A stretch of DNA of 64,000 nucleotides from Lactobacillus sp. ESL0684 (GTDB taxonomy: Bacteria; Bacillota; Bacilli; Lactobacillales; Lactobacillaceae). Position 1 is the stretch's first letter. Every line of letters begins with the position of its first letter. Under the pieces are notes generated by a model, which was not told where the DNA came from, searched no databases, and worked only from the letters and a program-made list of their open reading frames with translations. Location of the stretch: the NCBI RefSeq assembly GCF_029392675.1, contig NZ_CP113941.1:174001-238000 (forward strand), written 5' to 3'. Of the stretch, positions 43,915 to 53,280 are shown piece after piece. The translations under genes were made by a program, and so were the position numbers.

Positions 43915-45399
43915 ATGAAAGATACTTATGATGTGATAGTAGCAGGTGCTAGTAATGCTGGTGCCATGGCAGCAATGGCTGCTGCAGAAAATGGGGCTAA
44001 AGTTTTATTAATTGATAAAATGGCTAGCTCCAGATTTCTTTTTCGGTCTTTTTTTGCGGCTTTAGACAGTAATGCACAAAGAAGAGCTGGAATAAAGGTT
44101 GATAAAGCTAAGCTAATGAATTTTTTAACATTATTTTTTCAAGATAATGTTGATGAGCGGTTGCTTTGGACATGGGCTAACCACACTGATGAAACAGCTA
44201 ATTGGCTAGAAGACAATATTCTAAAGCCTAATGGCGGTATTTTAAAACCTCAAGTAGATGCAAATTATGAAACTGTAGTCAACACTGCTTTTAATACTGA
44301 ATTAGCAGTAGCTACTCCAGATAATGATTGGGCACACTACGGTGATTGGATCATGGATAAACTCAAGGAACTTGGAGTTACTCTCAAGTACAACACCAAG
44401 CTGGAAGAGTTGATAACAGCTGATGATGGTAGTGTTACAGGAATTGTTGCTAGTGATCGTAATTCAGGTATTAAGACGGAATTTTATGCTAAAAAAGGTG
44501 TCATCATTTGTACAGGTGGTTATGGTGCTAACACTGAGCTAATGCAGAAGTGGGATCCACTAGGTTATAAGAAAAATGTCTATTCTGATAGTCCACGTGA
44601 TGATGGGTCAGGTATTTTAGCAGGGTTAAAGGCTGGTGCTGCTCGAGATGAAGAACCAGCAGAAATTATCTTTGATCGCGGTGCAGTTCATGTTGGTACA
44701 GATGCGGAAAAACACTATGTGGTTGACTATAAAGATCCGGGTTATTTTTGGATGGGAGCTTACCCATTACTCAAAGTTAATTTAAATGGGGAACGTTTTG
44801 GCAACGAAAGTGTTCCGTACCAATTTGATATTAATGCGGCAGCTAAGCAACCAGGATATTTGGAGGCTGAGATTTGGTCGGGAGATACTATGGATCACCT
44901 AGCTCAATTTAAGACGCAAGGTTGTTCACGGTTAGGTTTTCCAGGAATTTATAACACTGAAGAAAATAAGGCTGAGGTTGAGCGCCGAATTGCGGATGGC
45001 ATGATTCAAAAAGCAGATACAATTGCAGAATTGGCCCAGAAATTAAACTTACCAGGAGATAACTTAGTCGCTAGCGTTAGGACATACAACAAAATGTGTG
45101 ACCAAGGCATTGATACGGATTTTGGTAAAGAACAGTTTAGATTGTTCCCAATTAAAAAGGGACCATACTATGGTGTTATTATGGGTGGCCGTCTGCTAGC
45201 CACACTAGATGGTTTACGAATTAATACCAAAATGCAAGTCATTAATAAAAAAGGGCAAGCAATTCCACATCTTTATGCAGCAGGTAATGCTAGCGGAGGG
45301 TTCTTCTGGGGTAGTTATCCAGACAGAGTACCAGGACTTACTTGTAGTCATGCTCAAACATTCGGTCGATTAGCTGGGCAGTTTGCTAGTGAGAATTAA
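43915..45399 (+). CDS. FAD-dependent fumarate-reductase-like flavoprotein
   Basis: This 494-residue protein starts with an FAD Rossmann segment (DVIVAGASNAGAMAAMAAAENGA, an atypical GxSNxG loop) and ends in AIPHLYAAGNASGGFFWGSYPDRVPGLTCSHAQTFGRLAGQ. It is an FAD_binding_2 oxidoreductase without FMN-bind domain or signal peptide. LLATLDGLRINTK occupies the place of the fumarate-reductase active-site stretch, suggesting a different acceptor. First gene of a four-gene operon (flavoprotein, MFS, FMN-bind flavoprotein, flavoprotein), preceded by a LysR gene. The ribosome site is GAGGG. Confidence 0.87.
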   Translation: MKDTYDVIVAGASNAGAMAAMAAAENGAKVLLIDKMASSRFLFRSFFAALDSNAQRRAGIKVDKAKLMNFLTLFFQDNVDERLLWTWANHTDETANWLEDNILKPNGGILKPQVDANYETVVNTAFNTELAVATPDNDWAHYGDWIMDKLKELGVTLKYNTKLEELITADDGSVTGIVASDRNSGIKTEFYAKKGVIICTGGYGANTELMQKWDPLGYKKNVYSDSPRDDGSGILAGLKAGAARDEEPAEIIFDRGAVHVGTDAEKHYVVDYKDPGYFWMGAYPLLKVNLNGERFGNESVPYQFDINAAAKQPGYLEAEIWSGDTMDHLAQFKTQGCSRLGFPGIYNTEENKAEVERRIADGMIQKADTIAELAQKLNLPGDNLVASVRTYNKMCDQGIDTDFGKEQFRLFPIKKGPYYGVIMGGRLLATLDGLRINTKMQVINKKGQAIPHLYAAGNASGGFFWGSYPDRVPGLTCSHAQTFGRLAGQFASEN

Positions 45400-45425
45400 T
45401 TTTATTTAAGAAAGAAGATTTAATA

Positions 45426-46643
45426 ATGGAAGAAAAACAATTACCAAAACTTTCTAATTATCGGTGGGTGATCTTAGCGATTGCAGCATCACTTGATATG
45501 ATTAGCAATTATGTTCAGTTTCAAATATCTGCATTAGCCACTCAGATTATGCCGGAGCTACATTTGACTCAACCACAATTTTCGAGTTTATTGATGGCGC
45601 CGATGTTAATTGCCGTGTTTCTCAGTATTCCTGCTGGGTCATTAGCAGATAAGTTTGGCGCTAAGAAAATAGTTACAGTTGGTTTAGTTGTATCGGTTAT
45701 TGGAGCATTCGGTCGCTTATGGGCTAGTAACTTTATTACAATGATGATAATGCTACTATTATTTGGTGTTTACATGGCGTTACTCAACGCTAATACGATG
45801 AAATTATTTGGGACTTGGTTTAAACAAGATACTAACATGGCGATGGGAATTTTCTTTGCATCAGCCAGTGTTGGAATCATGCTTTCGCAAATTACGGGAC
45901 CAATGTTTCCTAATGTTCAGACCGCTTATATTTTTTCATCAGTTGTTTTACTTATTTTAGCAGTTTGTTGGATTGTTTTTGTTAAGGATGTTCCAGCTGG
46001 TGAGGAATTACCTAAACAAGAAGTTGTAGCCGAACACAAGGAATCTTCATGGGACTTCTTTAAAGTTGCTGCTAAAAGTAAAAAGACTTGGATTGTTGCA
46101 ATGTCTGTTGGCTTCGGTATGGGTGCAAGTGAAGCTTTTTCTGGAATTTTACCTCAAGCTTTTGCAGCTAGAGGAATGACACCGACGCAAGCCGGTACGA
46201 TTGCGGCAATTGCTACTGTAGGTAGTATGTGTGGTAGTGCTTTTGGTCCAGCAATTGTTGATAAATCAAAACGTGCTAAACCATTAATGATGTTGATTAC
46301 TATTTTAGGTGGTATTTCAATGGCAATTACTTGGTACATGCCTCTAGGAATAGTGCTAACAGCTAACTTAATTCTGGGTGGACTGCTAGGTGCAATGACT
46401 GGACCAATTATGCAAGCAATGCCAATTCAATTTCCTGAAATTGGACCTAAATATGCTGGTAGTGCCGGTGGCTTAGTTGGTACGATTTCATTACTACTTT
46501 CATATTGTGTACCGGTAATTATTTCTGCGATTGCTGGTAAGAGCTATGTAACTACTTTTATCGTTCAGGGGACAGTTTTTGCTTTAACAGCGATTTTTAT
46601 TGCACTATTACCTGATGCTAACAGTGCACGTCGCCACGGATAG
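45426..46643 (+). CDS. MFS transporter (CynX/OFA-like)
   Basis: The 405-residue protein has about twelve transmembrane segments and the MFS motif SLADKFGAKKIVTVG between helices 2 and 3. It resembles organic-anion or cyanate-type MFS carriers such as CynX/OFA. Placed between flavoprotein genes, it probably imports the electron acceptor or exchanges it for the reduced product. The gene starts 27 bases after the preceding flavoprotein gene and ends 24 bases before the next. Confidence 0.85.
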   Translation: MEEKQLPKLSNYRWVILAIAASLDMISNYVQFQISALATQIMPELHLTQPQFSSLLMAPMLIAVFLSIPAGSLADKFGAKKIVTVGLVVSVIGAFGRLWASNFITMMIMLLLFGVYMALLNANTMKLFGTWFKQDTNMAMGIFFASASVGIMLSQITGPMFPNVQTAYIFSSVVLLILAVCWIVFVKDVPAGEELPKQEVVAEHKESSWDFFKVAAKSKKTWIVAMSVGFGMGASEAFSGILPQAFAARGMTPTQAGTIAAIATVGSMCGSAFGPAIVDKSKRAKPLMMLITILGGISMAITWYMPLGIVLTANLILGGLLGAMTGPIMQAMPIQFPEIGPKYAGSAGGLVGTISLLLSYCVPVIISAIAGKSYVTTFIVQGTVFALTAIFIALLPDANSARRHG

Positions 46644-46667
46644 GATTCGAAAGGATTTTGGTTATAA

Positions 46668-48539
46668 ATGAAAAATAAAATTACAAATAAACCTGGTAAA
46701 TATACTGGCTCAGGTCAGGGTAAAGATGAGTTAATTAATGTTGAAGTTGAAATTGGTCAAGATAAGATAAATCAGATCAAGGCTATGAATAATTTTGCTC
46801 CGGATAGTTTGGCTGCCAATGCTTTCCAAAAAATGGCACAGAAAATTATTAATGAGCAATCTGTTGATGTTGATGTTGTGTCTGGTGCTTCGGAAACCTC
46901 TCGCGGAATAATTACGGGTGTCAAAGAAGCTTTGACTAAAGCAGATGTGGATTTTACTGCTCTAAAGTCTAATGGATCAAAGAATACAGGTACTACTAAA
47001 GAAGTAATTGACGTTGATGTCGCCGTGGTTGGTGCTGGGTCAGCCGGTGTTGCGGCTGCTCTGGCTGCTAAGCAAGAAGGTGTAAGTGTAGCGTTGATTG
47101 AAAAGACAGTATCCCCACTTGGAGCGGGAACTTTTGCTGGAGGGATGTTTGCGGTGGATAGTCAGCAGCAAAAAGACGCAGGAAAAGTAGTATCTAAAAA
47201 ATGGCTTTATGACGAATATATGGATGCTTCTCAAGGCTACATGAATTCAATTTTAGTGCGCCGGATTATTGATGAATCAGGCAAAACTGTTGATTGGCTT
47301 AATGAAAATGGTGCTATTATGAAACTGGTTGATGCCGGTACAGGTGGCAGCTATGATCATATTGGTATGCCCGCAACACTTCATGGTTATCAAGAAGGTG
47401 GAACTAAGGCAATTACTAACTTAATAGATAAGTTTAAATCATTAGGTGGTAAGGTGTATTTTGGTTTTGCTGGTAAAAAGATACTGCAAGATAATACTGG
47501 CGTAGTAACGGGATTAATTGCGCAAGGTGATGAGAGTGAGCTTGAAGTTCATGCTCAAAAAACTATTATTGCTACTGGTGGTTTTGGTGGGAATCCTAAA
47601 ATGCGTAAGGAATATTTGGGTGATGTTAGTACACCAGGTCAAGTTTTGCAAAACACTGGTGATGGCTTAAATATGGCTTGGGATGCTGGCACTGCTCATC
47701 ATATTAATGGTTCAACGCATTATTTCTGGCAGACTTTTAGCAATGAAGATACTAATGCGATGGCTAAGTTAATTGGTCCAGATTGGCTGCCATTAAATGC
47801 TTTAGCAGACTTTCCCAACTTACGGGTTAATCTTCGTGGACAACGCTATGCTAGTGAAACGCATGCTTTGGATTTTGCTGTACATGGTGCTGAGTTGTCT
47901 GAGCAGCCTAAACAAACTGAATTTGTTATTTTTGATCAAGCCATGCTTGATAAGATTAAGGCAGGTGGTACTGCGGCAATTGAGGAACATTATGACAAAT
48001 GGAAGAATAAACGACAATTTTACATGGAATTTAATTTTCCAACTGATACCGCTGAGAGTATTAAGCGTGAACATGAAAAAACTGATTTTACTAGCTTGCT
48101 CAAGAAGCTATCAACAACTGACGTAGTGTTTGTTGGCAAGACCCTTGCGGAATTGGCTGACAAAATTGGTGTTGACCCAGTTAATTTACAACAGTCTGTT
48201 AACCAATATAATCATGCTAAACAAGTAGGAGACGACGAGTTATTCTTTTCTGATCCTGAGCGTATGATTCCTGTAGAACAAGGACCATTTTATGCGGTGA
48301 AATTTATCGCACGCAATTTGGGTACACTTGGCGGTGCCACAATTGATGAAAAGATGCACGCTCTTACACCTGCTGGTGAACCTGTAACTAATTTGTATGT
48401 TACAGGAGCGGATGCCTCAGGAATGTATGGTAAGGCTTATGTTGATTTTGAAGGTGGAACACTTGGTTTTGCCTATATTTCTGGTCGTTTGGCCGGAATT
48501 GATGCTGCCCAAATGGTGAAGACAGATAAAGAAGGATAA
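46668..48539 (+). CDS. Flavoprotein with N-terminal FMN-bind and C-terminal FAD-binding domain
   Basis: The 623-residue protein has an N-terminal FMN-bind domain (residues about 8-95) with VDVVSGASETS, where S75 is the likely flavinylated residue, followed by a linker and an FAD_binding_2 domain (DVAVVGAGSAGVAAALAAKQEG at about 118-140, IATGGFGGNPK, NLYVTGADASGMYGKAYVDFEGGTLGFAYISGRLAG). The domain order is the reverse of the FMN-bind proteins at 22913 and 26886. The active-site stretch is NLGTLGGATID, so the acceptor is unknown. No signal peptide. Confidence 0.88.
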   Translation: MKNKITNKPGKYTGSGQGKDELINVEVEIGQDKINQIKAMNNFAPDSLAANAFQKMAQKIINEQSVDVDVVSGASETSRGIITGVKEALTKADVDFTALKSNGSKNTGTTKEVIDVDVAVVGAGSAGVAAALAAKQEGVSVALIEKTVSPLGAGTFAGGMFAVDSQQQKDAGKVVSKKWLYDEYMDASQGYMNSILVRRIIDESGKTVDWLNENGAIMKLVDAGTGGSYDHIGMPATLHGYQEGGTKAITNLIDKFKSLGGKVYFGFAGKKILQDNTGVVTGLIAQGDESELEVHAQKTIIATGGFGGNPKMRKEYLGDVSTPGQVLQNTGDGLNMAWDAGTAHHINGSTHYFWQTFSNEDTNAMAKLIGPDWLPLNALADFPNLRVNLRGQRYASETHALDFAVHGAELSEQPKQTEFVIFDQAMLDKIKAGGTAAIEEHYDKWKNKRQFYMEFNFPTDTAESIKREHEKTDFTSLLKKLSTTDVVFVGKTLAELADKIGVDPVNLQQSVNQYNHAKQVGDDELFFSDPERMIPVEQGPFYAVKFIARNLGTLGGATIDEKMHALTPAGEPVTNLYVTGADASGMYGKAYVDFEGGTLGFAYISGRLAGIDAAQMVKTDKEG

Positions 48540-48543
48540 AAAT

Positions 48544-49986
48544 ATGACTCAAAAATATGATGTAGTGGTTGTTGGTGCTGGACTAGCTGGCTTTGCAGCT
48601 GCTACTGAAGCTGTTGATAATAATTTAAAGACGTTATTAATTGAAAAAGGCAAGATCACAGGCGGGACTGGTAACTACGTTGAAGGGGTCTTTGCAGCTG
48701 ATTCTGAATTACAGAAAAAAGAGCATGCGGTAATTGATAAAACCGAGCTGCTCAAAGAAGAGCTGGAATACTCACACTATAAAGGTGACGGCAAGATGTG
48801 GCAGAAGTATATTGCCAGTGCTGGTAAGAATGTTTCTTGGCTTGAAGAACGTGGAGTTAAGTTTGCCATGGTAGTTAGTATGGGAACTAGCGTTAGAAGT
48901 TGGCACTTGTTTGAAGGTAAAGGGCATGATGCGATCCATAATGGTCTAGAACCATATGCTAAGAAAAGGGGGCTAACTATTAAAACACTGACTAAAGTTA
49001 CGGATTTAAAGCAAGTCCAAGATCAGAGCTATGAGGTTGTTTTAGAAAATGTTACCGATAAGGTAACTGAAATTGTTAATACGCAGAATGTGATTTTAGC
49101 AACTGGCGGATACTTAAACGATGAAAAATTATTTAGTCAAACGCCTCATCAGAATCCCGAGAATGTTATTCCAGTTAATTCTGGCAAAAGTACAGGTGAT
49201 GGATTGCGCTTGGCTTGGCAACTTGGTGCTAAAAAGTATTTTACAGGTATGTCAATGATGTTTGGTGGACAATTAAAAGATAAAACTGTTCCATCATTTA
49301 AACTCTGGGGTACAGCAATTTGGAGTTCTGTTTGTGATCAACCACAGATGTGGGTTAACGAACTAGGTGAGCGCTTTGTTGATGAAAGTGCCTGCGTAGT
49401 TAATTGGGCAAATGAAGGCAATGCGATGAATCGGCAGGATCGTGTTTTCTGTATCTTTAGTCAAAATATTTTAGATGATTTTACTGATAAGTCATATCCA
49501 CGTTCAATGAAACCGATAATTCCTGAAGATCGTTATCCAACTTTGCGGGCTGATATTGAACAAGCAGAAAAAGATGGTCGCAAATACCTACATAAAGCCG
49601 AAACTATTGAAGAATTAGCACATGCAATTAATACGCCAAATTTGCCAGCGTATGTTAAGCATTATAATGAAATGGCTAAAAATGGTGAAGATACCGATTT
49701 TCATAAGCCAGCTAAGTATATGTTGCCAATCACAGGAGATGGTCCAGTTTATGCTATTGAATTAGGAGTAGGAGCATATACGACTGGCGATGGGTTGCGA
49801 GTTAATGTTGATAATGAAGTTCTGAACACTGAAGGTCGACCGATTAAGGGATTGTATGCTATTGGTAGTGATGGGTCAGCTGTTCTTTATGGTGACACCT
49901 ACGGTGTTAATGTACCGGGTACTCATGCAGGTTATTGTATATTTTCTGGTCGAAACGCTGTCCAAGCAATTACTCAAGCAGAATAG
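48544..49986 (+). CDS. FAD-dependent fumarate-reductase-like flavoprotein
   Basis: The 480-residue protein begins with FAD Rossmann DVVVVGAGLAGFAAATEAVDNN and ends with GLYAIGSDGSAVLYGDTYGVNVPGTHAGYCIFSGRNAV. It lacks an FMN-bind domain and signal peptide. It starts 4 bases after the preceding gene's stop codon, so the two may share expression and perhaps form a complex in which the FMN-bind partner supplies electrons. YTTGDGLRVN replaces the fumarate-binding HHTMGG region. Confidence 0.87.
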   Translation: MTQKYDVVVVGAGLAGFAAATEAVDNNLKTLLIEKGKITGGTGNYVEGVFAADSELQKKEHAVIDKTELLKEELEYSHYKGDGKMWQKYIASAGKNVSWLEERGVKFAMVVSMGTSVRSWHLFEGKGHDAIHNGLEPYAKKRGLTIKTLTKVTDLKQVQDQSYEVVLENVTDKVTEIVNTQNVILATGGYLNDEKLFSQTPHQNPENVIPVNSGKSTGDGLRLAWQLGAKKYFTGMSMMFGGQLKDKTVPSFKLWGTAIWSSVCDQPQMWVNELGERFVDESACVVNWANEGNAMNRQDRVFCIFSQNILDDFTDKSYPRSMKPIIPEDRYPTLRADIEQAEKDGRKYLHKAETIEELAHAINTPNLPAYVKHYNEMAKNGEDTDFHKPAKYMLPITGDGPVYAIELGVGAYTTGDGLRVNVDNEVLNTEGRPIKGLYAIGSDGSAVLYGDTYGVNVPGTHAGYCIFSGRNAVQAITQAE

Positions 49987-50002
49987 TTAAAGGTTTCAAA
50001 TA

Positions 50003-50037
50003 AGCCATTAAGTCAATACAGACTCAATGGCTTTTAT
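50003..50037 (+). terminator. Terminator of the LysR-controlled flavoprotein operon
   Basis: AGCCATT and AATGGCT form the base, with an inner AGTC/GACT pairing, followed by TTTATT, after the last flavoprotein gene. Confidence 0.72.
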
Positions 50038-50150
50038 TGTAGCTAAATTATTCTTGCTACTTTTAAATATAATATAAGCGCTTTACACTGGTTAACTAAA
50101 GAATTATGATAAAGGTAAACTTATATTGATGTTAAGAATCAGGAAAAACA

Positions 50151-51119
50151 ATGAAAGAAAAGAAACTTAGGAATTGTCTTAAACTAGCGTTTTGCTCATG
50201 TTTATTATTCTTTAGCTACATAGCAAATACCAATCGACCTGTTTTTGCTGCTGATACTACTGATTCGGCAGCGGAAATTGACTATGATGCAATTACACCA
50301 GTGGCTCAGCCCAAGGGGCAAGAAGTAGTTATTCCGACTAACACTAAAATAACTCAAAATGATGATTATGCTAGATCAAGTTTGGCTAATTGGCAGGATA
50401 TGCCAGCAGGCACAACTTTTTCTTGGATCAGGAAGCCTAAGACAATCATTAATGGTTTATCCGATGGTAGAGTAGGAATAGTTTTACCAGATGGTACATT
50501 TAAATTTGTTGAGGTAACCGTCAAGATTGCTGGGCAAAAACAAGTCAAGCTTAAAAAGGATACCTATTTATTTAACGAGCAGGGTAAGCAACTTAATAAG
50601 ACATTGTTGAAGTCTGGTTCAATTGTTAACGTTAATGGTACGAAAAAAATTAAGGGTCATAAGTTCTATGTTTTAGATGACCAACACTTTTTACCACTAA
50701 GTAACTTTAAGGTTAGCAAAAAGCAACAAGTTAAAGTAGGTAAAAAGCTGCAGCGAGTCATGCACAGTACCTATCTATATGATGAAAAAGGTCATAGAGC
50801 CAATGCGATTACGCTAAAAGCTGGCTCGTATGTCAAAATTCATGAAATTGCTCAAGAAGACAATATTAACTATGCGGCTGGGCGGTTTTTTTATTTAGTT
50901 GGCAAGGGACTTTATGTACCAGTGCGTAACATCACTGGAATGAAGAACGAAGTTGAATGGCAAGATAAAGCAATCCCGCTTTATAATAATCAGGGTAAAA
51001 GAATAGGTGAAATTCCAGCTCATACACCATATAGAACTTACGGAGATGCGGTTAAAATTAAAGATAAATATTATTATATTGTTGATAAAGGGAAATTAAT
51101 ACGCGATAGGGTATCATAA
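50151..51119 (+). CDS. Secreted Rib-like/SLAP-domain surface protein
   Basis: The 322-residue protein has a signal peptide ending in VFAA (about residues 1-34). A Rib/alpha-type repeat follows (about 45-125, with GRVGIVLPDGTFKFVEVTVKI), then SLAP-type repeats (about 125-320; YLFNEQGKQLNKTLLKSGSIVNV, YLYDEKGHRANAITLKAGSYVKI, PLYNNQGKRIGEIPAHTPYR). SLAP repeats bind Lactobacillus cell-wall polymers, so the protein is probably wall-associated. The next gene starts one base after it. AGGA precedes the ATG. Confidence 0.82.
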   Translation: MKEKKLRNCLKLAFCSCLLFFSYIANTNRPVFAADTTDSAAEIDYDAITPVAQPKGQEVVIPTNTKITQNDDYARSSLANWQDMPAGTTFSWIRKPKTIINGLSDGRVGIVLPDGTFKFVEVTVKIAGQKQVKLKKDTYLFNEQGKQLNKTLLKSGSIVNVNGTKKIKGHKFYVLDDQHFLPLSNFKVSKKQQVKVGKKLQRVMHSTYLYDEKGHRANAITLKAGSYVKIHEIAQEDNINYAAGRFFYLVGKGLYVPVRNITGMKNEVEWQDKAIPLYNNQGKRIGEIPAHTPYRTYGDAVKIKDKYYYIVDKGKLIRDRVS

Positions 51120-51120
51120 A

Positions 51121-52527
51121 ATGAAAAAATTTCAAAAGTTAGGGATGTTTCTAGCTGCATTATTGCTAGGGATAAGCCCAATAATATCAACTGTTCAACC
51201 GGAAACTGTGCAAGCTAAGAAGGCTATTAAGTACGAGTTAGAGACGATCGATGACCCTTTTATCTATAAAAGCAACGGTAAGCGATATAGATATTATCAT
51301 GAAATAGCTGGATATGGTGCTCCTGATATAAATTCTGATGGATATGCTTATATTGATAGTGAAGAAACTGGTGAGGTTACTTATACTGGTAAGACTAAAA
51401 AAATTAAGGGTAAGAAGTATTATCAGCTTGCCAAGAATGCTTATATTAAGGCAGTTAATGTTGCTTCAGTAAATGGTAAAAATGTTCAAAAGGGGAAGTT
51501 GTTACTCAATCATGCTTCTCAAGTTTATAACCAAACTGGCAAGAAGACAGCTAAAGTACTAGCTAATAATACCTTGGTCAAGTATGTTGGTAAAATAAAA
51601 AAGACCAATAAAATGCCTAAATATTTCTATTATCAATATCTGGATGAGGGGAAGACAGAACAGTGTTATTTACCAATTCATCGGATTAAGGGCGAGGATT
51701 TTTATTCATTAGGTAAGAATCGTTATATTAAGGCTATTAATGTAGCAAGAATTGATGGCTATGTGGCACGATATAATGGTGTCGTTAGTGCTATTGTTAG
51801 AGAAAATACCAGTACAACTTCATTTACTGGCGTAAAGGCTCTCCATAAGCTCAAGAAAGGACAAAAAATTAAGCTAGATTTGTCCTTTACTCAAGATGAT
51901 GAGGATGGTGATTACTATGATACTTGCTATCGCCTACATGATTATCCTAATGAATACATTGATGACTGGAAAGTAAAGATAAGAAATGAAGTGCCAATCG
52001 TTAATTACAATGATATTGCTTTGAGGAAGTTTACGGCTGTTTCTAATGAGCCGCTTAAGCTTTATGATAATCAGGCAGTAGAGTTATCTAAGCCACTGAC
52101 GCCTGCTAAAGATGAAACTGTCAGTGTCGATGGTTTGTTTTACCTGTGGAATAAGACTCAGCAAAAAGCAGAACTTTATTATCATGTATTAAGGCAAACT
52201 AATGAGCAGATTCCAGCAACAGATCCTAACCGGCTAACTTTTAGTAATGGTTTTGTTAAAGCAAGTGATATCAAGCTTGATAATGATTATGTTAAATTGG
52301 AACCTGTGAATACTGAACAAGAGGCTGAAGCAGATCAGGCAATAGCAACGGCTGATGACAAGAAGGAATTATTGCAGCTGTTTAAAGATGGACAGAATAA
52401 TTTAACTGGTGATAATGTTAATTATGAAAATGCTTTGGCAAATGCGGCTAAGGTCTTGAACTCGGCTTCAGCTACTAAAGCTGAAGTAAAAGAAGTTGTT
52501 TGGTTGGTAAAGACTACTAAACGTTAA
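51121..52527 (+). CDS. Secreted SLAP-domain surface protein
   Basis: The 468-residue protein has a signal peptide (KLGMFLAALLLGISPIISTVQPETVQAK). The rest is built from diverged SLAP-type repeats: TYTGKTKKIKGKKYYQLAKNAYIKAVNV, KGKLLLNHASQVYNQTGKKTAKVLANNTLVKYV and EDFYSLGKNRYIKAINVARI. A lysine- and glutamate-rich tail follows from about residue 395. It is likely a non-covalently attached wall protein. One base separates it from the preceding SLAP gene, so the two form an operon, perhaps one surface complex. No LPxTG is present. Confidence 0.83.
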   Translation: MKKFQKLGMFLAALLLGISPIISTVQPETVQAKKAIKYELETIDDPFIYKSNGKRYRYYHEIAGYGAPDINSDGYAYIDSEETGEVTYTGKTKKIKGKKYYQLAKNAYIKAVNVASVNGKNVQKGKLLLNHASQVYNQTGKKTAKVLANNTLVKYVGKIKKTNKMPKYFYYQYLDEGKTEQCYLPIHRIKGEDFYSLGKNRYIKAINVARIDGYVARYNGVVSAIVRENTSTTSFTGVKALHKLKKGQKIKLDLSFTQDDEDGDYYDTCYRLHDYPNEYIDDWKVKIRNEVPIVNYNDIALRKFTAVSNEPLKLYDNQAVELSKPLTPAKDETVSVDGLFYLWNKTQQKAELYYHVLRQTNEQIPATDPNRLTFSNGFVKASDIKLDNDYVKLEPVNTEQEAEADQAIATADDKKELLQLFKDGQNNLTGDNVNYENALANAAKVLNSASATKAEVKEVVWLVKTTKR

Positions 52528-52575
52528 TTAATTATAAACAAATAAAGGAGCTGCTAAAGCTCCTTTATTTGTTTA
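52524..52575. repeat. Terminator repeat B1 (left flank of mazEF cassette B)
   Basis: A hairpin (AATAAAGGAGCT with AGCTCCTTTATT) ends the SLAP operon. The 52-base segment recurs in the same orientation at 53281-53331 with about four differences, including bases outside the stem (TTAATTAA..ATAAA). Confidence 0.8.
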
Positions 52576-52588
52576 TAGTGATACTAAT

Positions 52589-52936
52589 TTAATAAAATTG
52601 CTTAATAATTGTACTAATTTGGGTTACTTTGTTTGGCTCAAGTCTTGCCACAACTCGGCAGTTTGTTCGTTTTGTAGGATCAATCGCACGTAAATGTTGC
52701 AATAATGCAGTACTGTGTACTTTTTCTTGTTGAATAGTAATAAACATTGGTGATTGAAGATATTTTTCTTCAGTTAAATATTTTTTCGAAGAACTAATAG
52801 GCACAATAATTATGGTATTGAAATGTCGATTATAGTGCTCATTACTGACAACAAGGCATCGGCGAGTCTTTTTTATTTCGGTACCTTTGGCTGGATTAAG
52901 GTCAATCCAAATAATATCTCCTTGTTGCAATTGCAC
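52589..52936 (-). CDS. mazF: MazF/PemK-type endoribonuclease toxin
   Basis: The 115-residue protein has the PemK/MazF pattern: QGDIIWIDLNPAKGTEIKKTRRCLVVSN at the N-terminus, NTIIIVPISSSKK in the core and HLRAIDPTKR near the end. It would cleave mRNA unless bound by the antitoxin encoded immediately upstream, whose stop overlaps its start by one base. It is not closely similar to the MazF at 12352. The pair sits between two copies of a terminator. Confidence 0.9.
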   Translation of the reverse strand: MQLQQGDIIWIDLNPAKGTEIKKTRRCLVVSNEHYNRHFNTIIIVPISSSKKYLTEEKYLQSPMFITIQQEKVHSTALLQHLRAIDPTKRTNCRVVARLEPNKVTQISTIIKQFY

Positions 52937-53193
52937 TAGCCAAAGTCCTCACTTTCGATATCTTTACCCCATTCGACTTCAGATGTAGCAATACTGCCGT
53001 ATTGCTTTTCTTGTTCGTCAATGATATCCCATAAATTTGGTTTATCAGTAGTGACAGTGATTTTTCCGTCTGGAGAGATTAACCATTCGATTTTGTCTTG
53101 AGGATTAACTTGGAGGATATTTCTAACAGTCTTGGGAATAGTAATTTGATTTTTACTGGTTATTTTGGAACTAATTTTTGTTAGATTTTGCAT
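52936..53193 (-). CDS. mazE: AbrB/MazE-type antitoxin
   Basis: The 85-residue protein has an N-terminal AbrB-type swapped-hairpin DNA-binding domain (KISSKITSKNQITIPKTVRNILQVNPQDKIEW) and an acidic C-terminal tail (EVEWGKDIESEDFG) suited to neutralising the MazF toxin. Its stop codon overlaps the toxin start. An AGAGGTG ribosome site lies just before the ATG. It probably autoregulates from its own promoter region between 53194 and 53280. Confidence 0.88.
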   Translation of the reverse strand: MQNLTKISSKITSKNQITIPKTVRNILQVNPQDKIEWLISPDGKITVTTDKPNLWDIIDEQEKQYGSIATSEVEWGKDIESEDFG

Positions 53194-53280
53194 AAATAGG
53201 CACCTCTCATTAATAATATTTATTATAGCTCCTCTTATAATGTAAGGAATTTTAAATAATAAAGATTAATGGACTAAGCA

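Noticed and set aside
50077..50084. AAGCGCTT palindrome before the SLAP genes as a cre site
   Set aside because: The flanking bases do not fit the cre consensus on either strand.
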